Below, piece by piece: positions 1 to 10,922 of a DNA stretch of 24,492 nt. Numbering within the stretch: position 1 is the first letter of the stretch; each line of letters opens with the position of its first letter. Origin of the DNA: Pezizomycotina sp. ARF18 (lineage: Eukaryota > Ascomycota); the NCBI GenBank assembly GCA_002224055.1, contig AZLU01000092.1, positions 126,985-151,476 on the forward strand. The letters are read 5' to 3'. The notes under the pieces were generated by a model. That model saw only the letters and a list, made by a program, of their open reading frames with translations. It was not told where the DNA came from and searched no databases. A program made the position numbers and the translations under genes.

Positions 1-1398
1 CCGGCCTGTGACGCATTTGTCATTTCTCACATCGTCGAAGACGATCAGTATTACTGATATCGGCCTGTAAAAGGTACAGCTACCACGATACCCGTTCAAT
101 ATCTCTTATTGGTATAATGTTTGCACATTAACCAACACCTCGTTCAATCCATGAGGCTGACCTTCTCGCTTGCGACTCAAACACTACAGATGAAACCGAT
201 GCTACGGACGGGTATCACTGGGCGACTGGTACGTCTCTCGGATCCTTTCCCTTTATTTATCATTACAGATCAGATACTATTCTAGTACTCCTTTACGCGG
301 GAATTTTCTGACTGGATTCTTTGGTTCTTTGATGATAGGCGGTACGTTTTATCGGCCACAAAGGTGCAGTCTGGAGGCGCGTTTTGATCGGCCGATGATC
401 GTTAGCTGCAACGGCTATCAGCGGACTTTCGGTACGTAATAGATCTACTTTTCAAGAAAACGAGAACGAAAGAGTGATGCAGTTCCATCGGATGTTGAAA
501 TCTGTTTTCTTTCCACCCCCTGGATTATATAGTAGGTATGGGACACGAATACCGAGAGAACCTGGAGACCTTGCAGCACAACACATCGTCCGAACCGTGA
601 CGTTTGCGCCAACCCTACGACTATCGCGACCGGTGGCATGGAGAAGAGCTCCGTGTCTTCGACCTGAAGAGGGCGGATTCGCCGTGGAGATCGGCGCAAG
701 GCACGCATCGGCGACCATCAAGTGCGTCGCTGGGCGGAGCCCAACGTCCTCGTTCCGCAGCAGACGACAAGGTGGTCCGGTGGTGGAGTATACGGGCTAA
801 TCAGCTGATAGACAAAGTTCGAGACCGATTCGCTAATAGGCGCTGCGTTCTCTGCTGACGGGCAGATACTGGAACATCGCGCGGCCGAAACAATGAAGTT
901 AATGTTCTTCTTCGAGGGTAGCTCGAGGCGGTTGCTGAAGAGTATCGCGAGCCGAGCAGGATTGTCTCGGTCCGCCTGCATGCTCCCACGCGGAGGTCTT
1001 GACTGGCGGTCAGGTGACACGTGGTTAGATTATCTTGACTATGAGACCGGACACAGCAAGGTCAGACAGCACCCCGCGAAAACAACCTAGTGCATCGAAC
1101 CAAAGCTTTTACATCCATCGAAATACACGCTCCTGTTTGAAGAACGCTCGAGGGACTTAAATAACACTCTATAATATAGATATCTACATGGGGCCATCAT
1201 GGACCAGTCTGGTCGTCAGCTTCTCTCCGATGGTAATCTGTACGCTAACCGGATCAGAGGATGGGACCATAAAACTGGTACGTTTCAATATTTTATGCAT
1301 CTCTAGACCTTCTAAACAACCGGTCCAGTATCAGCTAACTGATCGAATGCTCTTTTTAGTGGAAATATTCATCCTCGCCGTACGGACTTTGGCGGTAG
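1..1398 (+). CDS. STRAP: STRAP/UNRIP-like WD40-repeat protein, 5' end missing, multiply frameshifted
   Basis: WD40 propeller protein of the serine-threonine kinase receptor-associated protein family, known as a scaffold in SMN-complex/mRNA and signalling assemblies. Recognisable pieces in order: a first-blade piece (HLSF, ISACK) at 1-73, MLRTGITG near 200, FIGHKGAVW near 350, VWDTNTG-like near 537, RVFDLKRADSP near 655, SAADDKVVRWWSIRANQLI near 757, HHGPVW near 1196, GSEDGTIKLW across the last intron, ending YGLWR-stop, the usual family C-terminus. Likely introns: 74-189, 229-338, 432-532, 1278-1359, and a less certain one at 1061-1179. The reading frame changes at least a dozen times; nearly every change is repaired by one added base (for example ACCGAGAG near 555 and CACAACACATC near 579). 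The window starts inside the first blade, so only the N-terminus is lost. Family identity is firm; exact exon borders in the central part (900-1190) are uncertain. Confidence 0.85.
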
Positions 1399-2760
1399 TA
1401 GAATCTAAACTCGGTTTAAGTTCGAATGTAGATGTGCTCTTTTTTTTTTGGAATATATTTTTCTATATATTTCTTTTCCGCTTTTGCTTTTTTTTTGTTG
1501 TGACGCTGGAGTAAAGAATGGACAAAGTTTGAAAGGTTTCACTATGGGGTGCGTCCTATACGATCTTTAAACGCGGAAAATAAGCGTAGCTTTGGTTCGT
1601 CGCTGGAAAATAGGGAAGAGTATGAGTAATGAAAATGGTTAGGGAAGGAGAGGGGAGAGGAGGTGAAAAAAGAAAGGGGGGGGAGGTTTCTCGAGTTACG
1701 TAACAAAGGAACAAAGAGTGTCGATTTGGAGTATCTAGAGTACTGGGAGAATTGATTTTATTTAAGGAGAGGAAGTGCGACTTTGCAGGTCATATTACGC
1801 ACCTTTTATCCAGTTTTTGGTTTCGTTCTTTTCAGATGTACTTTGGTATCGTGACGTGGTAGCTGGAATGACGATTGGGGTTTACAATATTCTACGGTGA
1901 AAGGGAAAAGAGGAATCGATTTGTTCGGTTATGTCGCTCTCACTCCCTGGTACATGTCTATGAGGAGGGAGAAGATGATAGTTTATTCAATATTTTGTTT
2001 TATATGATGAATTGCACCCCGGCGAGTACATCCTTGATGTCATGGTACGTCTATAAGTATTATGGCATTTGTTGCACTTCTTTTTTTGCCTGTGCTGAAC
2101 TCCCAATGACAACAACGTATACGCCTTGAGGATAACATGATAGAAACGAACGAGTATCTCCCAAATGCTATGTCTAATATTTCTTTTTCCGTCCTCTCTT
2201 TTTAAGATCACTTCTGGACGTATGATGCAGACCAAGAGGTTTCTAAGGGGTGAAAGTGTGAATCTTGCATGCGAAGTGGAACAGAGCTAAACAAAAAATG
2301 GTGGTTTCATTCAACCAAAAAAAGATCTAGCCTTAGCTGAGGAAAGAGATCGTCAATCTAAATAATTTGCTTACGATGCTGCAAAAGGAAAAAGGGAATA
2401 GATAGAAATGAAGGAGAGACAAAAAGATTGCAGATTGGTATTCGAACAAAGATAAAGGACAGATTGCCAACTTATATAAATGTACTCCGAACGATCGAAA
2501 GAAGCGCCTGCATAAAGTCAAGTTTGAACGTGAAAAATCGTGAAAACTAATGCATCGCTGTTAGAAACGCAGAATACTGTGATATCTCGAAAAAAGTAAT
2601 GCAAGAACAAATGGAAGGGAAAAAAGAAGGAAATAGATGAAATAAACAAATGATAAGAAAGATGACGGTAACATAAATATTTTTTAAAAAGGAGGGGTAT
2701 ATAACGCATTCTGTCAGTAACTACTCCGACAACCATCGTCTTGTTACACATCTCTTACTC
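1399..2760. other. Convergent intergenic spacer (3' flanks of STRAP and HSV2)
   Basis: No recognisable protein in either direction. It begins with T-rich runs at about 1439-1498, as expected for a fungal 3' UTR/termination zone of the upstream plus-strand gene. A purine-rich stretch lies at about 1620-1690, and A-rich DNA at about 2290-2690 lies 3' of the minus-strand gene. Short open frames here have low-complexity or random-looking products. Confidence 0.6.
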
Positions 2761-4014
2761 TTAGTTCTCCCAGAACCGCCGCCACGCTTCCCGCTCGCAG
2801 ACTTTTCCCCCTTCGGCACCGGCGGCGTCCAGTATGACGAACTTCTCCCACCTGCAGTCGCCGGGACTAACTACAACAACGGAATCCTCCGCCATCCACC
2901 CGATAGCGCACCGGCCGAGACCCTCGAACTTTGCCTGCGTAAAGCTCCACTGCGAGCTGAAATACTTCGGAAGCAGGGGTATTTTACCGAGGAGGGAAAA
3001 CCTCTTGTTGAGATCGGGGCTCGGTTCGCCTTGCTGGGAGCTGTTGGAGCTCTTCGAGCTGCCCGCAGCCGGTGCCACCGGCGTAGACGTGAGGTCAAAT
3101 ATGTGAAGAGTGCCCTTGTCGGAGCAACAGCGAGGGAAGATGAAGACGGCGAGATGGCTATGGAGTATATCTTCGCGCGGTCGAGCCCCCGCCTGAGTTC
3201 CGTCATGAGAGCGCTCGTCGCCGTCGAATAAACCCGGACGAGGTGCCGGTCTCCGACGCCGTGGCCAGGAGCTGGCCGTCCCGGCTGATCACCAGTGCGC
3301 TCACGGCGGAGCTGTGCGCGGGTATTATGGAAACGTTCTCGGTCGCCAGGTCGAACAGGTTAACGTGCCCGGCCCTCCGTCCGGGAAACGCGAGCGTCTC
3401 CCCGAGGTAGACCAGACCTAGCGGGTCAGGTCCGTCTCGAACACGTGCAGCCGGGTCGGCGGCGACGAAAAGGCGTAGATGTGCACAGCGCTCAGCAGCA
3501 CGACCACTATCCGCGTGCGGGACAGCCGCACGGAAAGTACCTCGGACCGGAACTCCAGGTTGATGACTGGCTTCTGCTTCGCATCGTCCCAGATGATGAC
3601 CTTGTTCTGCGGGAACTTCGGGTTCCTTCCTCCTCCGACGAGTGCCAGGTAGTTTGCACGGCCCAGCATTTGGGCGGCGCCGATGCCGGAGTTAAAGTCG
3701 GCTATATTGGGAAAAGAAGAAAGACAACGAGTCAGTTGGTATGTTTTATAAAATTGTCAGGTATAACATTCATCCGGCGGTTTTCTGATTTACCTCGAGA
3801 TACCCGCAACTCGCATGGATCGGCGTTGATTACTAGTGGTCACAAACAATTCCCATTGTTAGCAATTTAAACTGCAAGATGGATGATTCTACGACGATAT
3901 CCTTACCAGCGAATCCTGTATCTAAGCCTATTGAGAAGCAAGAGTAGTCTGAATTGAAGGAAACGACAGTGCCGAGGGCCCTTCAGTTTGTGTGATTATC
4001 GGTCTCGTGTTCAT
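2761..4014 (-). CDS. HSV2: HSV2/WIPI-type PROPPIN (Atg18 family), frameshifted at four sites
   Basis: Seven-bladed WD40 beta-propeller that in this family binds PtdIns3P and PtdIns(3,5)P2 at autophagosomal, endosomal or vacuolar membranes; HSV2-type members act in micronucleophagy and phagophore steps. Start MNTRPIITQ at 4014. Exons 4014-3907, 3832-3794 and 3701-2761 with canonical introns (GTAAGG...CACTAG and GTAAAT...ATATAG); splicing joins [31 protein letters not shown]. Diagnostic strings follow: [64 protein letters not shown], then the lipid-binding L/FRRG motif as LRRG (3186-3197) and [11 protein letters not shown]. It ends WEKFVILDA...[10 protein letters not shown]. Length after repair is about 363 residues, normal for the family. 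One base is missing at ~3959-3972, 3423-3433, 3236-3246 and 3121-3131; at 3423 and 3236 a C run of three appears as two. Closer to HSV2 than to ATG18 by its short C-terminus; confidence in the paralogue is moderate, in the family very high. Confidence 0.92.
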
Positions 4015-4287
4015 CTTCTCGCCTGTGCCTCGAGTTTGGGAGTCTAATTTGAAAATAGCTTGGCCTAGAGTTTCGATGTAGCGTGGGCTTGTCGGTGTTA
4101 TTGAGATGTAAAGGTGGTTTGCTGGGTTGAATGAGTCTTAAGCCGGAGGAGATTCGTGCTTTTTTTGCTTGTGATCCTTGCTCTATATCATTTCAAGTGA
4201 CAAACTCAGGTGGAACAGTGACGATATATAGAAATAGAGATAGAGAAAAAGGAATCGTCGGAACAGTGTTAATGGTAGAAAGTGAAA

Positions 4288-4290
<3 letters not shown>

Positions 4291-4329
<39 letters not shown>
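4291..4329 (+). repeat. (GA)n dinucleotide microsatellite, about 19 copies
   Basis: Perfect alternation of G and A over 39 bp, about 280 bp upstream of the HSV2 start codon. GA/CT tracts can act as GAGA-like nucleosome-excluding promoter elements in other eukaryotes; that role here is inference. Confidence 0.97.
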
Positions 4330-4331
<2 letters not shown>

Positions 4332-4480
4332 ATAGGGAGCGAGTATCTGTAATAAGTAACTCTTGTCGTGATGATTCCCTCGGTGCAGTCGTGATCGTAG
4401 GGAAGTCGAGGGTGATTGACGACGTAATGTAAGCTGCACGAGGAGCAATTTGGGGGTTCCAAGTCTTTTTTTCGGCGGTT

Positions 4481-4793
4481 ATAAAATAAAATAAAATAAA
4501 ATAAAATAAAATAAAATAAAATAAAATAAAATAAAATAAAAATAAATAAAATAAAATAAAATAAAATAAAATAAAATAAAATAAAATAAATAAAATAAAA
4601 TAAAATAAAATAAAATAAAATAAATAAAATAAAATAAAATAAAATAAAATAAAATAAAATAAAATAAAATAAAATAAAATAAAATAAAATAAACTAAAAT
4701 AAACTAAATAAACTAAAATAAACTAAAATAAACTAAAATAAACTAAAATAAACTAAAATAAACTAAAATAAACTAAAATAAACTAAAATAAAT
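4481..4793 (+). repeat. (AAAAT)n pentanucleotide satellite with an (AAACTAAAAT)n end block
   Basis: About 310 bp of almost pure AAAAT units. Shortened units (AAAT) interrupt it near 4545, 4588 and 4622. From about 4691 to 4792 the unit becomes a decamer, AAACTAAAAT, repeated about ten times with one 9-bp variant. It is followed directly by TTTTAT-type sequence in the opposite orientation (4793-4812), so the right end can fold back. It lies between two divergent promoters. Confidence 0.97.
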
Positions 4794-5092
4794 ATTTTAT
4801 TATTTTATTTTCTCGTTTAATTTTTATTTTTCCTCCGCACGCACCAGAACACGCTAGCGAGAGAGGGAACGACAAGCTTCCTTTTTTTCATTTTGAGCCT
4901 TCTCCTCTCACAGCGCCAAAAAAAAAGCTCCTTTTCCTCAACACCTAAAAAGAACCTCTTATCCAGAACAACCTCATCAGGGATATCCATACCTAACCAA
5001 TCCTACGCGTTCAATAATACGAAGATCCACGCCTGCATTATCGTGAGAGGATTTTCTTTCCTTGAATTTCTCAAACGAGCTTTCGTTTCACA

Positions 5093-7556
5093 ATGGACGA
5101 CCACCGGCCGTCGTCGAACCATTCCAATGGGTCGGAAGGGAGGAAATATGGTCATCCATGCTTTCGAATGTTGCCTCGTCAAAGCGGCTACCCCAGAAGT
5201 CAATAATGGTCTTAGGTCTGGTACTTCCTTACCCCAACCTGCCACATTCTCTTTCTTTCTCTACTTCCGTCTCCCAAGACCGAATATTTACGATAGGGGC
5301 ACGGACCTCAAAAATGGGATCTGATGCTGATCTCTTTTTGAGTATCGTGGATTAAAACTCGCGTTCATTCGATTTCGCCCAACTTTTTTCTCTCTCTTTT
5401 CTTCTGAAGATTAACTAATGGTATTTACGTTCAACAGGCGGCGGACAAGACAATCAAAGGGAGTTTGTCGAAGCTCTCGGTGCCGGTGGTCTCAAGCGAA
5501 CAGATAAAAACCTCCGCTAGCGAACGAATTCGCCTTGGTTATACTTACCTGGACGTTCTAGATGCGGATCACGAAGGTATGAACGAGCTGGTTTTCAATT
5601 ACACTCATAACCGAAACCAACAGGAGCGGAAAAGGGGGAACTTGAGGATAGAAGGTTCTAGCAGTTGATAGTATGAGATTGCAACTGACGAGATAAGGAC
5701 AATCGCAGACGTACTTGCTCGGCTAAGCTTATACTTGATATCGGACCCAACACCAAGTTCGCGCCTCTCGTAAGGCCTCTTTTCACCCCGAAGCCCTCGC
5801 TGACACGCTAGTCGTTCTCCTGCTGGATTGGCGAACACCATGGGATTGGCTACGACAGACAAGGACTTGGGTCAGGTTCTTGCAGAAGATCTTTTCCGAA
5901 TTAGACGACAATGCTAAAATTGCTCTGGAAGAGGTCATGAAAGCGTGTATGAGGTTCCGCACTCGCAGATGCTATGCCACTTCTTAAAATATTGGGCACT
6001 TCGGAAGCCCGTAGAGGCTACTAGGCTAATAAGTTTCGAGAACTGAACAGGGGAGGCACGACCGAGGAATTTTGGTGAAACCGGAGGTGTCGCGGTAGCT
6101 GGCGGTACCGACGTCCAGATACCGCTTGGCCCAGGAGAATTTGATGAACCGCTAGGCTTCCGCTTTGCGTTGTTTGCCAGAACGTACGTCAACCCCATCG
6201 CTGCCGCACTTGATATAGCTTGGAGCGCTCATCTTGGTACTTCGACAGGCAGATAAGATCGAGGTTCTGGAAAGGGAACGAGGGTGGAAAGAGGAAGAGT
6301 TCGACTTTGTACTCCAATTTCTACGGACGATACTCCTTAAACGTGAGTTTCTAGCTTATTTCATTGATTTCGCAACCGAAGCCGCATTCTAACTGAATTT
6401 GCTGAACTTTTCAGACGGCGCTTCATTGATCTACACAAGTCCGTCATCCCCATCGGCATTGCAGCCTCTGAATACACGCTACTATCAATACCTGTGCCTC
6501 AAGAGTAGGTTGAAGACCCTATCCTTAATTTTCAATGCAAGAATCAAGGGAGAACCAAAAGGGAAAAAAGAAAAGAAAAAAAGAGGACTATATTCAGCAC
6601 ATAAACCCTGTATATTCGTAGCGAAAGATCACCTGGTATTATTTTTTCCCCTTCTCAATCGGCTAACGTTAGTATAGCAACCATTAAGACATAACGTCAT
6701 TGAAAGGGACAAGGTTCTCGTCCGCCGTCTTGGGATTCCTGGGGTAAGATCCGTGTATTGCGTGACTTTGACGTGGAAGGTGTCGGCTCTGGCTGGTCCG
6801 TGGATATTCAACCGATGCAGCCCGGATCTGCCCTGGAGGAAGATGTGGAGGGAGGCGCGGTGGAAGTCTACGAAGAGGTGATTAAAGATTCCGAAACGAG
6901 AAGAAACTACCCACGTTCCGGCAAAAGGAGGAATAGAGGTTCCGCCTGTCGACACGCAAGAATTCCTCGGAACCCAGTTCGAGATTCTAGAATCAAAGAA
7001 GGAGGAAGAGAAGCAAACAGCACTTGCCCAGGGCGGAAAGAACGCCATGGAGTGATAAGTGGTCTCGATGGCGAGAGTCGGGTACGAGATCATGTAGGAC
7101 CGGTGCAGTTCAACGTTGCGGCATTCAGGTGGACGCCGACGATATGCTAAGAAGATTGAAGGTGAGTAGACATATATATGCAGCCAAGAACTGCCCTTGT
7201 TTTTTTCCCTCTCTTTTCTTACTTATCTGTAATATATATATATATCATTTAATTATTTTATTTCTATCTAACCACCCCCACATTCAATCATTCTTTATAT
7301 GACGGTCTTCTCCGTTGCTAACCTTATTTCTTTTTTAAACGCGCAGGACCGAGATTCTAATTTAGGCTTGGATCGGGATCCTTCCAGCAACGCCGGTGCT
7401 GCAAACATGTCATCGCAGCAATCACCGACGTCGCCCGGAGCCGTTGGCGATGGCGGCAAGAGCCAGAACGAAGTACTCGCACAGTTCTTCAGTAGCCTTA
7501 TGAACAAGGGATCGAAAGCCAGTGGAGGTAGAAGCACCAGCGGGAGTGCAGGATAG
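5093..7556 (+). CDS. Cytoplasmic dynein 1 light intermediate chain (DLIC), eight exons, frameshifted
   Basis: Subunit that stabilises the dynein heavy chain and links the motor to cargo adaptors. Start ATG at 5093 (MDDHRPSSNHSNGSEG). Exons: 5093-5215, 5438-5576, 5709-5946, 6051-6183, 6249-6342, 6415-6504, 6678-7161, 7347-7556, about 500 codons, normal for fungal DLICs. Family strings in order: EIWSSMLSNVASSKRL, IMVLGGG, QREFVEAL, GYTYLDVLDADHE, ARLSLYLISDPTPS, LLLDWRTPWDWLRQTRTWV, IPLGPGEFDEPLGF, VVCQNADKIEVLER, FDFVLQFLRTILLKHGAS, LIYTSPSSPSALQPL, QPLRHNVIERDKV, IRVLRDFDVEGVG, GGIQVDADDMLRRLK, and a C-terminal EVLAQFFSSLMNKG adaptor-binding-type helix followed by a Gly/Ser tail. The nucleotide-binding-like loop lacks a GK[ST] Walker A, as usual in fungi. 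At least nine single-base gaps occur (for example 5131, 5510, 5537, about 6155, about 6720, about 7117). The intron-1 donor (GTCTGG at 5216) is atypical and may itself contain an error. Confidence 0.93.
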
Positions 7557-8364
7557 AGATTAAACAACCAACCTTTTCCCAGAACGCAATACTTCTGACG
7601 ATGCGCGATTAAATCCTCAGTGCGCCTTTTTTTGGTTCTTTCTAAATAATTACTTTCTTTTCCTTTTCTTCGAGGCTTTCAGCGGTGTACTTTATCTGGC
7701 TATACCCTATTTTGCCACCCAAAAGAATCCCGACATTATCAATCCTACAGAAATGAAATTCCTTTTCTTGATGAGAAAAAAAATCAACTTGATAACGAAA
7801 TTCATGACTGCATGAATATTACATTGCTTTTGCGAGGAGTTTATTCATTTTTCTCTATTCATTCTGAATAATGATCTTCAAAATTATGATTATATATCTT
7901 GAAATCTAGTAGATATCTTACTACTGAAATCTGAACAGTAATATTAATCAATTTATATCCTTAGCTGCTATGCCAGCGAATAGTCATTATCGCTCTTTCG
8001 CAATTGCAGGAGAGACATGTTTTGTCAACGGCAACGAACGTCCTTTGCGTATTTCTTCCATATATCGCTTTAGTGTATCTTGTATCAAAGATCTTAAACC
8101 GAGGATTTGTCTTGAGATTCCTTGAGCACGCTAATGGTTTCTTCCTCCCAGCAGACCCTTGCTCGCCAACCAATCGGGTCAAATTGCTTCTCTACTCGAT
8201 ATTATAACCACTTTTCCAAATAGCATCGGTAACCCTGATATCACCTGGAATATGTCGCCCCAGAATATAAAAAGTCAAAAAAAAAAAAAAAAAGAAAGAA
8301 AGAAATATCCACTAGATAATTTAAACTCAAAACCAAAATATCCTGAGTATCCGGATAATGAAAG

Positions 8365-8392
8365 TATACATTATACATTATACATTATACAT
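8365..8392 (+). repeat. Short tandem repeat, 7-bp unit TACATTA x4
   Basis: Four consecutive near-perfect 7-bp units in the spacer downstream of the DLIC gene. Confidence 0.9.
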
Positions 8393-8969
8393 GTCAGTTG
8401 TATTATTTCCATGGTATCATCCAACCAGCATCTGCTTTCTATGCCCCGCTTTTTCCGGTTATTTTTCTTTCCCCCATTTTCTAGCCTTTATTTTCTTTTT
8501 TATCGTCACCGTTCCGTTTAAAAAACCAAGTTTAGCCACCGGACCTGCAAACAATAATATGTTAAGTAGGAAAAAGATAACGTTGAAGATTAGCGGCATC
8601 TCGCGAAAAGGCGGGGTGAAAGGCATTGATAGTTAGATATACCTAAGTATATATCACACTATTTTCTTTCGAGCTCCTATGTGTATCTATTGGGGCTCCT
8701 ACCGGATATTTCAAAAAAAAAAGAACTAAAAAAAATTACACCATCTAAAAAGCAAGATCTGATATTTCGTACTAGATGTGGTCCGTGGAGATGTAGTAGT
8801 ATGTAGTAATTTCCACCATTTTGTTAAAATAAAAGAAGAGATCAACCCACCTCGAAAATATACAGGTAAACAATTCCTGCATTACCGTAGGAACAGACAT
8901 ACAGCACCGAAAAAGAAAAAAAAAAAAAAAAACGTACGTTACTTGCTTTGCGTGCCTGCTTCTCTCTCC

Positions 8970-9001
8970 AACTGATATTCGGTATAACTGATATTCGGTA
9001 T
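8970..9001 (+). repeat. Perfect 16-bp tandem duplication
   Basis: AACTGATATTCGGTAT occurs twice head to tail with no spacer. Probably a slippage duplication; no function assigned. Confidence 0.95.
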
Positions 9002-10922
9002 ATCTTTCAAGATCTCCAATCAATGCTTACGTTGTGGTTGGATGTTGAGCGGGAGGTTGTACCTACTCCTTTCGATTTTCTCGGCCAATGTCTCCGTTAC
9101 GGATACCTTGAAGAAACAATAAGAAATAAAATATAATGATCATCGGAGTGGACCAGCAGAAAAAAAAAGAAGTAAAAAACCGGTTAGGACCGATATCTTA
9201 GTCCCATCTCAATTCTTGCCCTAAATTTTTCTTTACTTCTTTATTTTCATTAGAGCTACTACTAACATGCGAGCTCCGGTTTTTCCACTTCCTTACTACC
9301 TGTTAAACCTTAACAATATTGCAGAAGAGAAACCAACAGGCTACAGCTGCATGATACCCCTCTATTTTGCGTTTCCTTGCGTGTCTTTGACTTCCGGGGA
9401 ACCGCTTAAGCTTAAACGGACATTTGTGCTTCCTGCTTCTGCAGATTCTCTTTTTTCTTTTACATTTTGTCTCTTCTTCTTTTCTCGGTAAGTACTTGCG
9501 CGATATTGCAATTGGAGATTTTTGTAGGTATTGCGTTGTTTTTTCCTTTTTAATGGACGAGCTGGACTTGCCATTAATGAAGAAAATAGAAGAAACAGAC
9601 GCGGAAATGCGGGAGAGTGTGCCGCTGGCTGAATTTGTACATACAGTACAGGAGGAATGAGTTCTTGTGGAACGACTGAGAGAATAGCATTGGAAAGCAT
9701 GAATTCGAAGCCGCTCTTGTAGGAGAAATTAAAAAAAAAAATTTTTTTTCTCTTGAAACCTCTCAACAAGTTATAGAAGAGCAGCAATAGCAGTACTCTA
9801 TGATATGGCCGTTTCGGAGAGTTTTCTCCCGAGAGGAATTAGTTAAAGAAATAATAATGCATTGAAGCAAGAGCTTAACGTCCCGGCACGGCTGACGTTG
9901 GGGTATCAGACATCAGTTTGAAAATCGCGAATTTGTATAATCAGAAAAATTTGTTTGATATTCGACTGGAATATTATTTGATATATACTTTAGAAAGATA
10001 TATATACAATAAGAAACGATAACAAAAACTGCTTTAAGGAAAAAGGAGAAGGACTCTTTTACTACTTTGCAGTTTGGTTACTTTGTTATTTACTCATGAC
10101 ATTGACAAAGCTCAGAGCTTAAAAAAAAAAAAAAAAAGGGAATTTAAAAGCAGAAAGGAAGAGAGAAAATAACAAAGAAAACATCGTTTCAATGCAAAAA
10201 TTAAAACAAATTTGCAATTCAAGCGTGCGCAAAAGCAAAAACAATTGAGGCAGAGTAGTACAAGAAAACAATTACTCTGAATCCACCCTTGGCAATATAA
10301 GAATCTGATACTTCCGATATAACCCTTTCTTTCTTTTTTTTTTTGGCAAAAACCTGATCAAAACGCCCTGGCAACACGAAACAACGAATAATAAACAGAG
10401 AAGAGGAGGCATGGTAGGAAGAAAGAAGGAAGAAAGGACTATGTGTACAGTTAATCCAAGTGTATAAGCACCTAGACATAGGAGGAAACCCCCAAAAAAG
10501 GAAGAAAACCGCACCCTAAAAAGAAAGATATTATATAACACTATAGTAGTAGTAAGCGTGCAAACGCAAGAGTGAAAACAAGCCAGTGAGGGACTGTATA
10601 GGGAAGGGAATAGTTTATACAAGGGATTATTAACGAGAGGTATAATGAACACACAATCCGTAAGTGGGGTTAAGGAAGTGTGGGAGAAACCAAACGTGTT
10701 AATGCAAATATCAAACGACAAGGAAGAAAAAATTACTCCGCGCGATAGATGACTGTACAGGTATAAAAAGAAAAGCAGAAGAAAATTTACAAAGGCAGCA
10801 AAACGAAGCACGTCATCTTAGGCAAAAGAAGCCACATTGAAGACGGAAAAGCCGACGAGAGCCGTCGCCTTATCAGGTAGGAAATCGTAAGAGTATGACG
10901 CAAGGAATGTTCGTGGAAGTCA

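Larger units (their letters stand above)
4015..5092. promoter_or_regulatory. Divergent promoter region between HSV2 and dynein light intermediate chain
   Basis: The two flanking genes are transcribed away from each other, so this 1.08 kb must hold both promoters and 5' UTRs. The DLIC-proximal part (about 4830-5092) is pyrimidine-rich (runs such as TTCCTTTTTTTC, CTTCTCCTCTCAC), the CT-rich character common just upstream of fungal start codons. The middle is occupied by a GA microsatellite and an AAAAT satellite. No TATA element or specific factor site can be assigned with confidence. Confidence 0.6.
7557..10922. other. 3.4 kb convergent spacer, no recognisable gene
   Basis: Lies between the stop codons of DLIC (+) and the kinase (-), so it should contain both 3' UTRs. 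AT-rich, with A runs at 8279-8293, about 8916-8931 and 10121-10136, an A/T junction at about 9731-9750, and two short tandem repeats. From about 10020 to 10800 the plus strand is strongly purine-rich, so the minus strand lacks stop codons over long stretches and gives a Phe/Leu/Ser-rich open frame that I judge non-coding. Because frames elsewhere are broken by errors, a small gene cannot be fully excluded. Confidence 0.55.

Noticed and set aside
4131-4352. Open frame ending in an Arg-Glu repeat
   Set aside because: The repeat is merely the (GA)n microsatellite translated; it lies in the promoter region of HSV2.
6399-6677. Separate 92-codon gene inside the DLIC region
   Set aside because: Its N-terminal part is DLIC exon 6 (GASLIYTSPSSP); the rest is read-through into the following intron.
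8970-9001. CRISPR-like direct repeat
   Set aside because: Only two adjacent 16-bp copies without spacers in a eukaryotic genome; a slippage duplication.
10272-10811. 179-codon minus-strand open frame just downstream of the kinase
   Set aside because: Product is Phe/Leu/Ser/Cys-rich with no domain; the strand is pyrimidine-rich there, which suppresses stop codons. Better explained as kinase 3' UTR.
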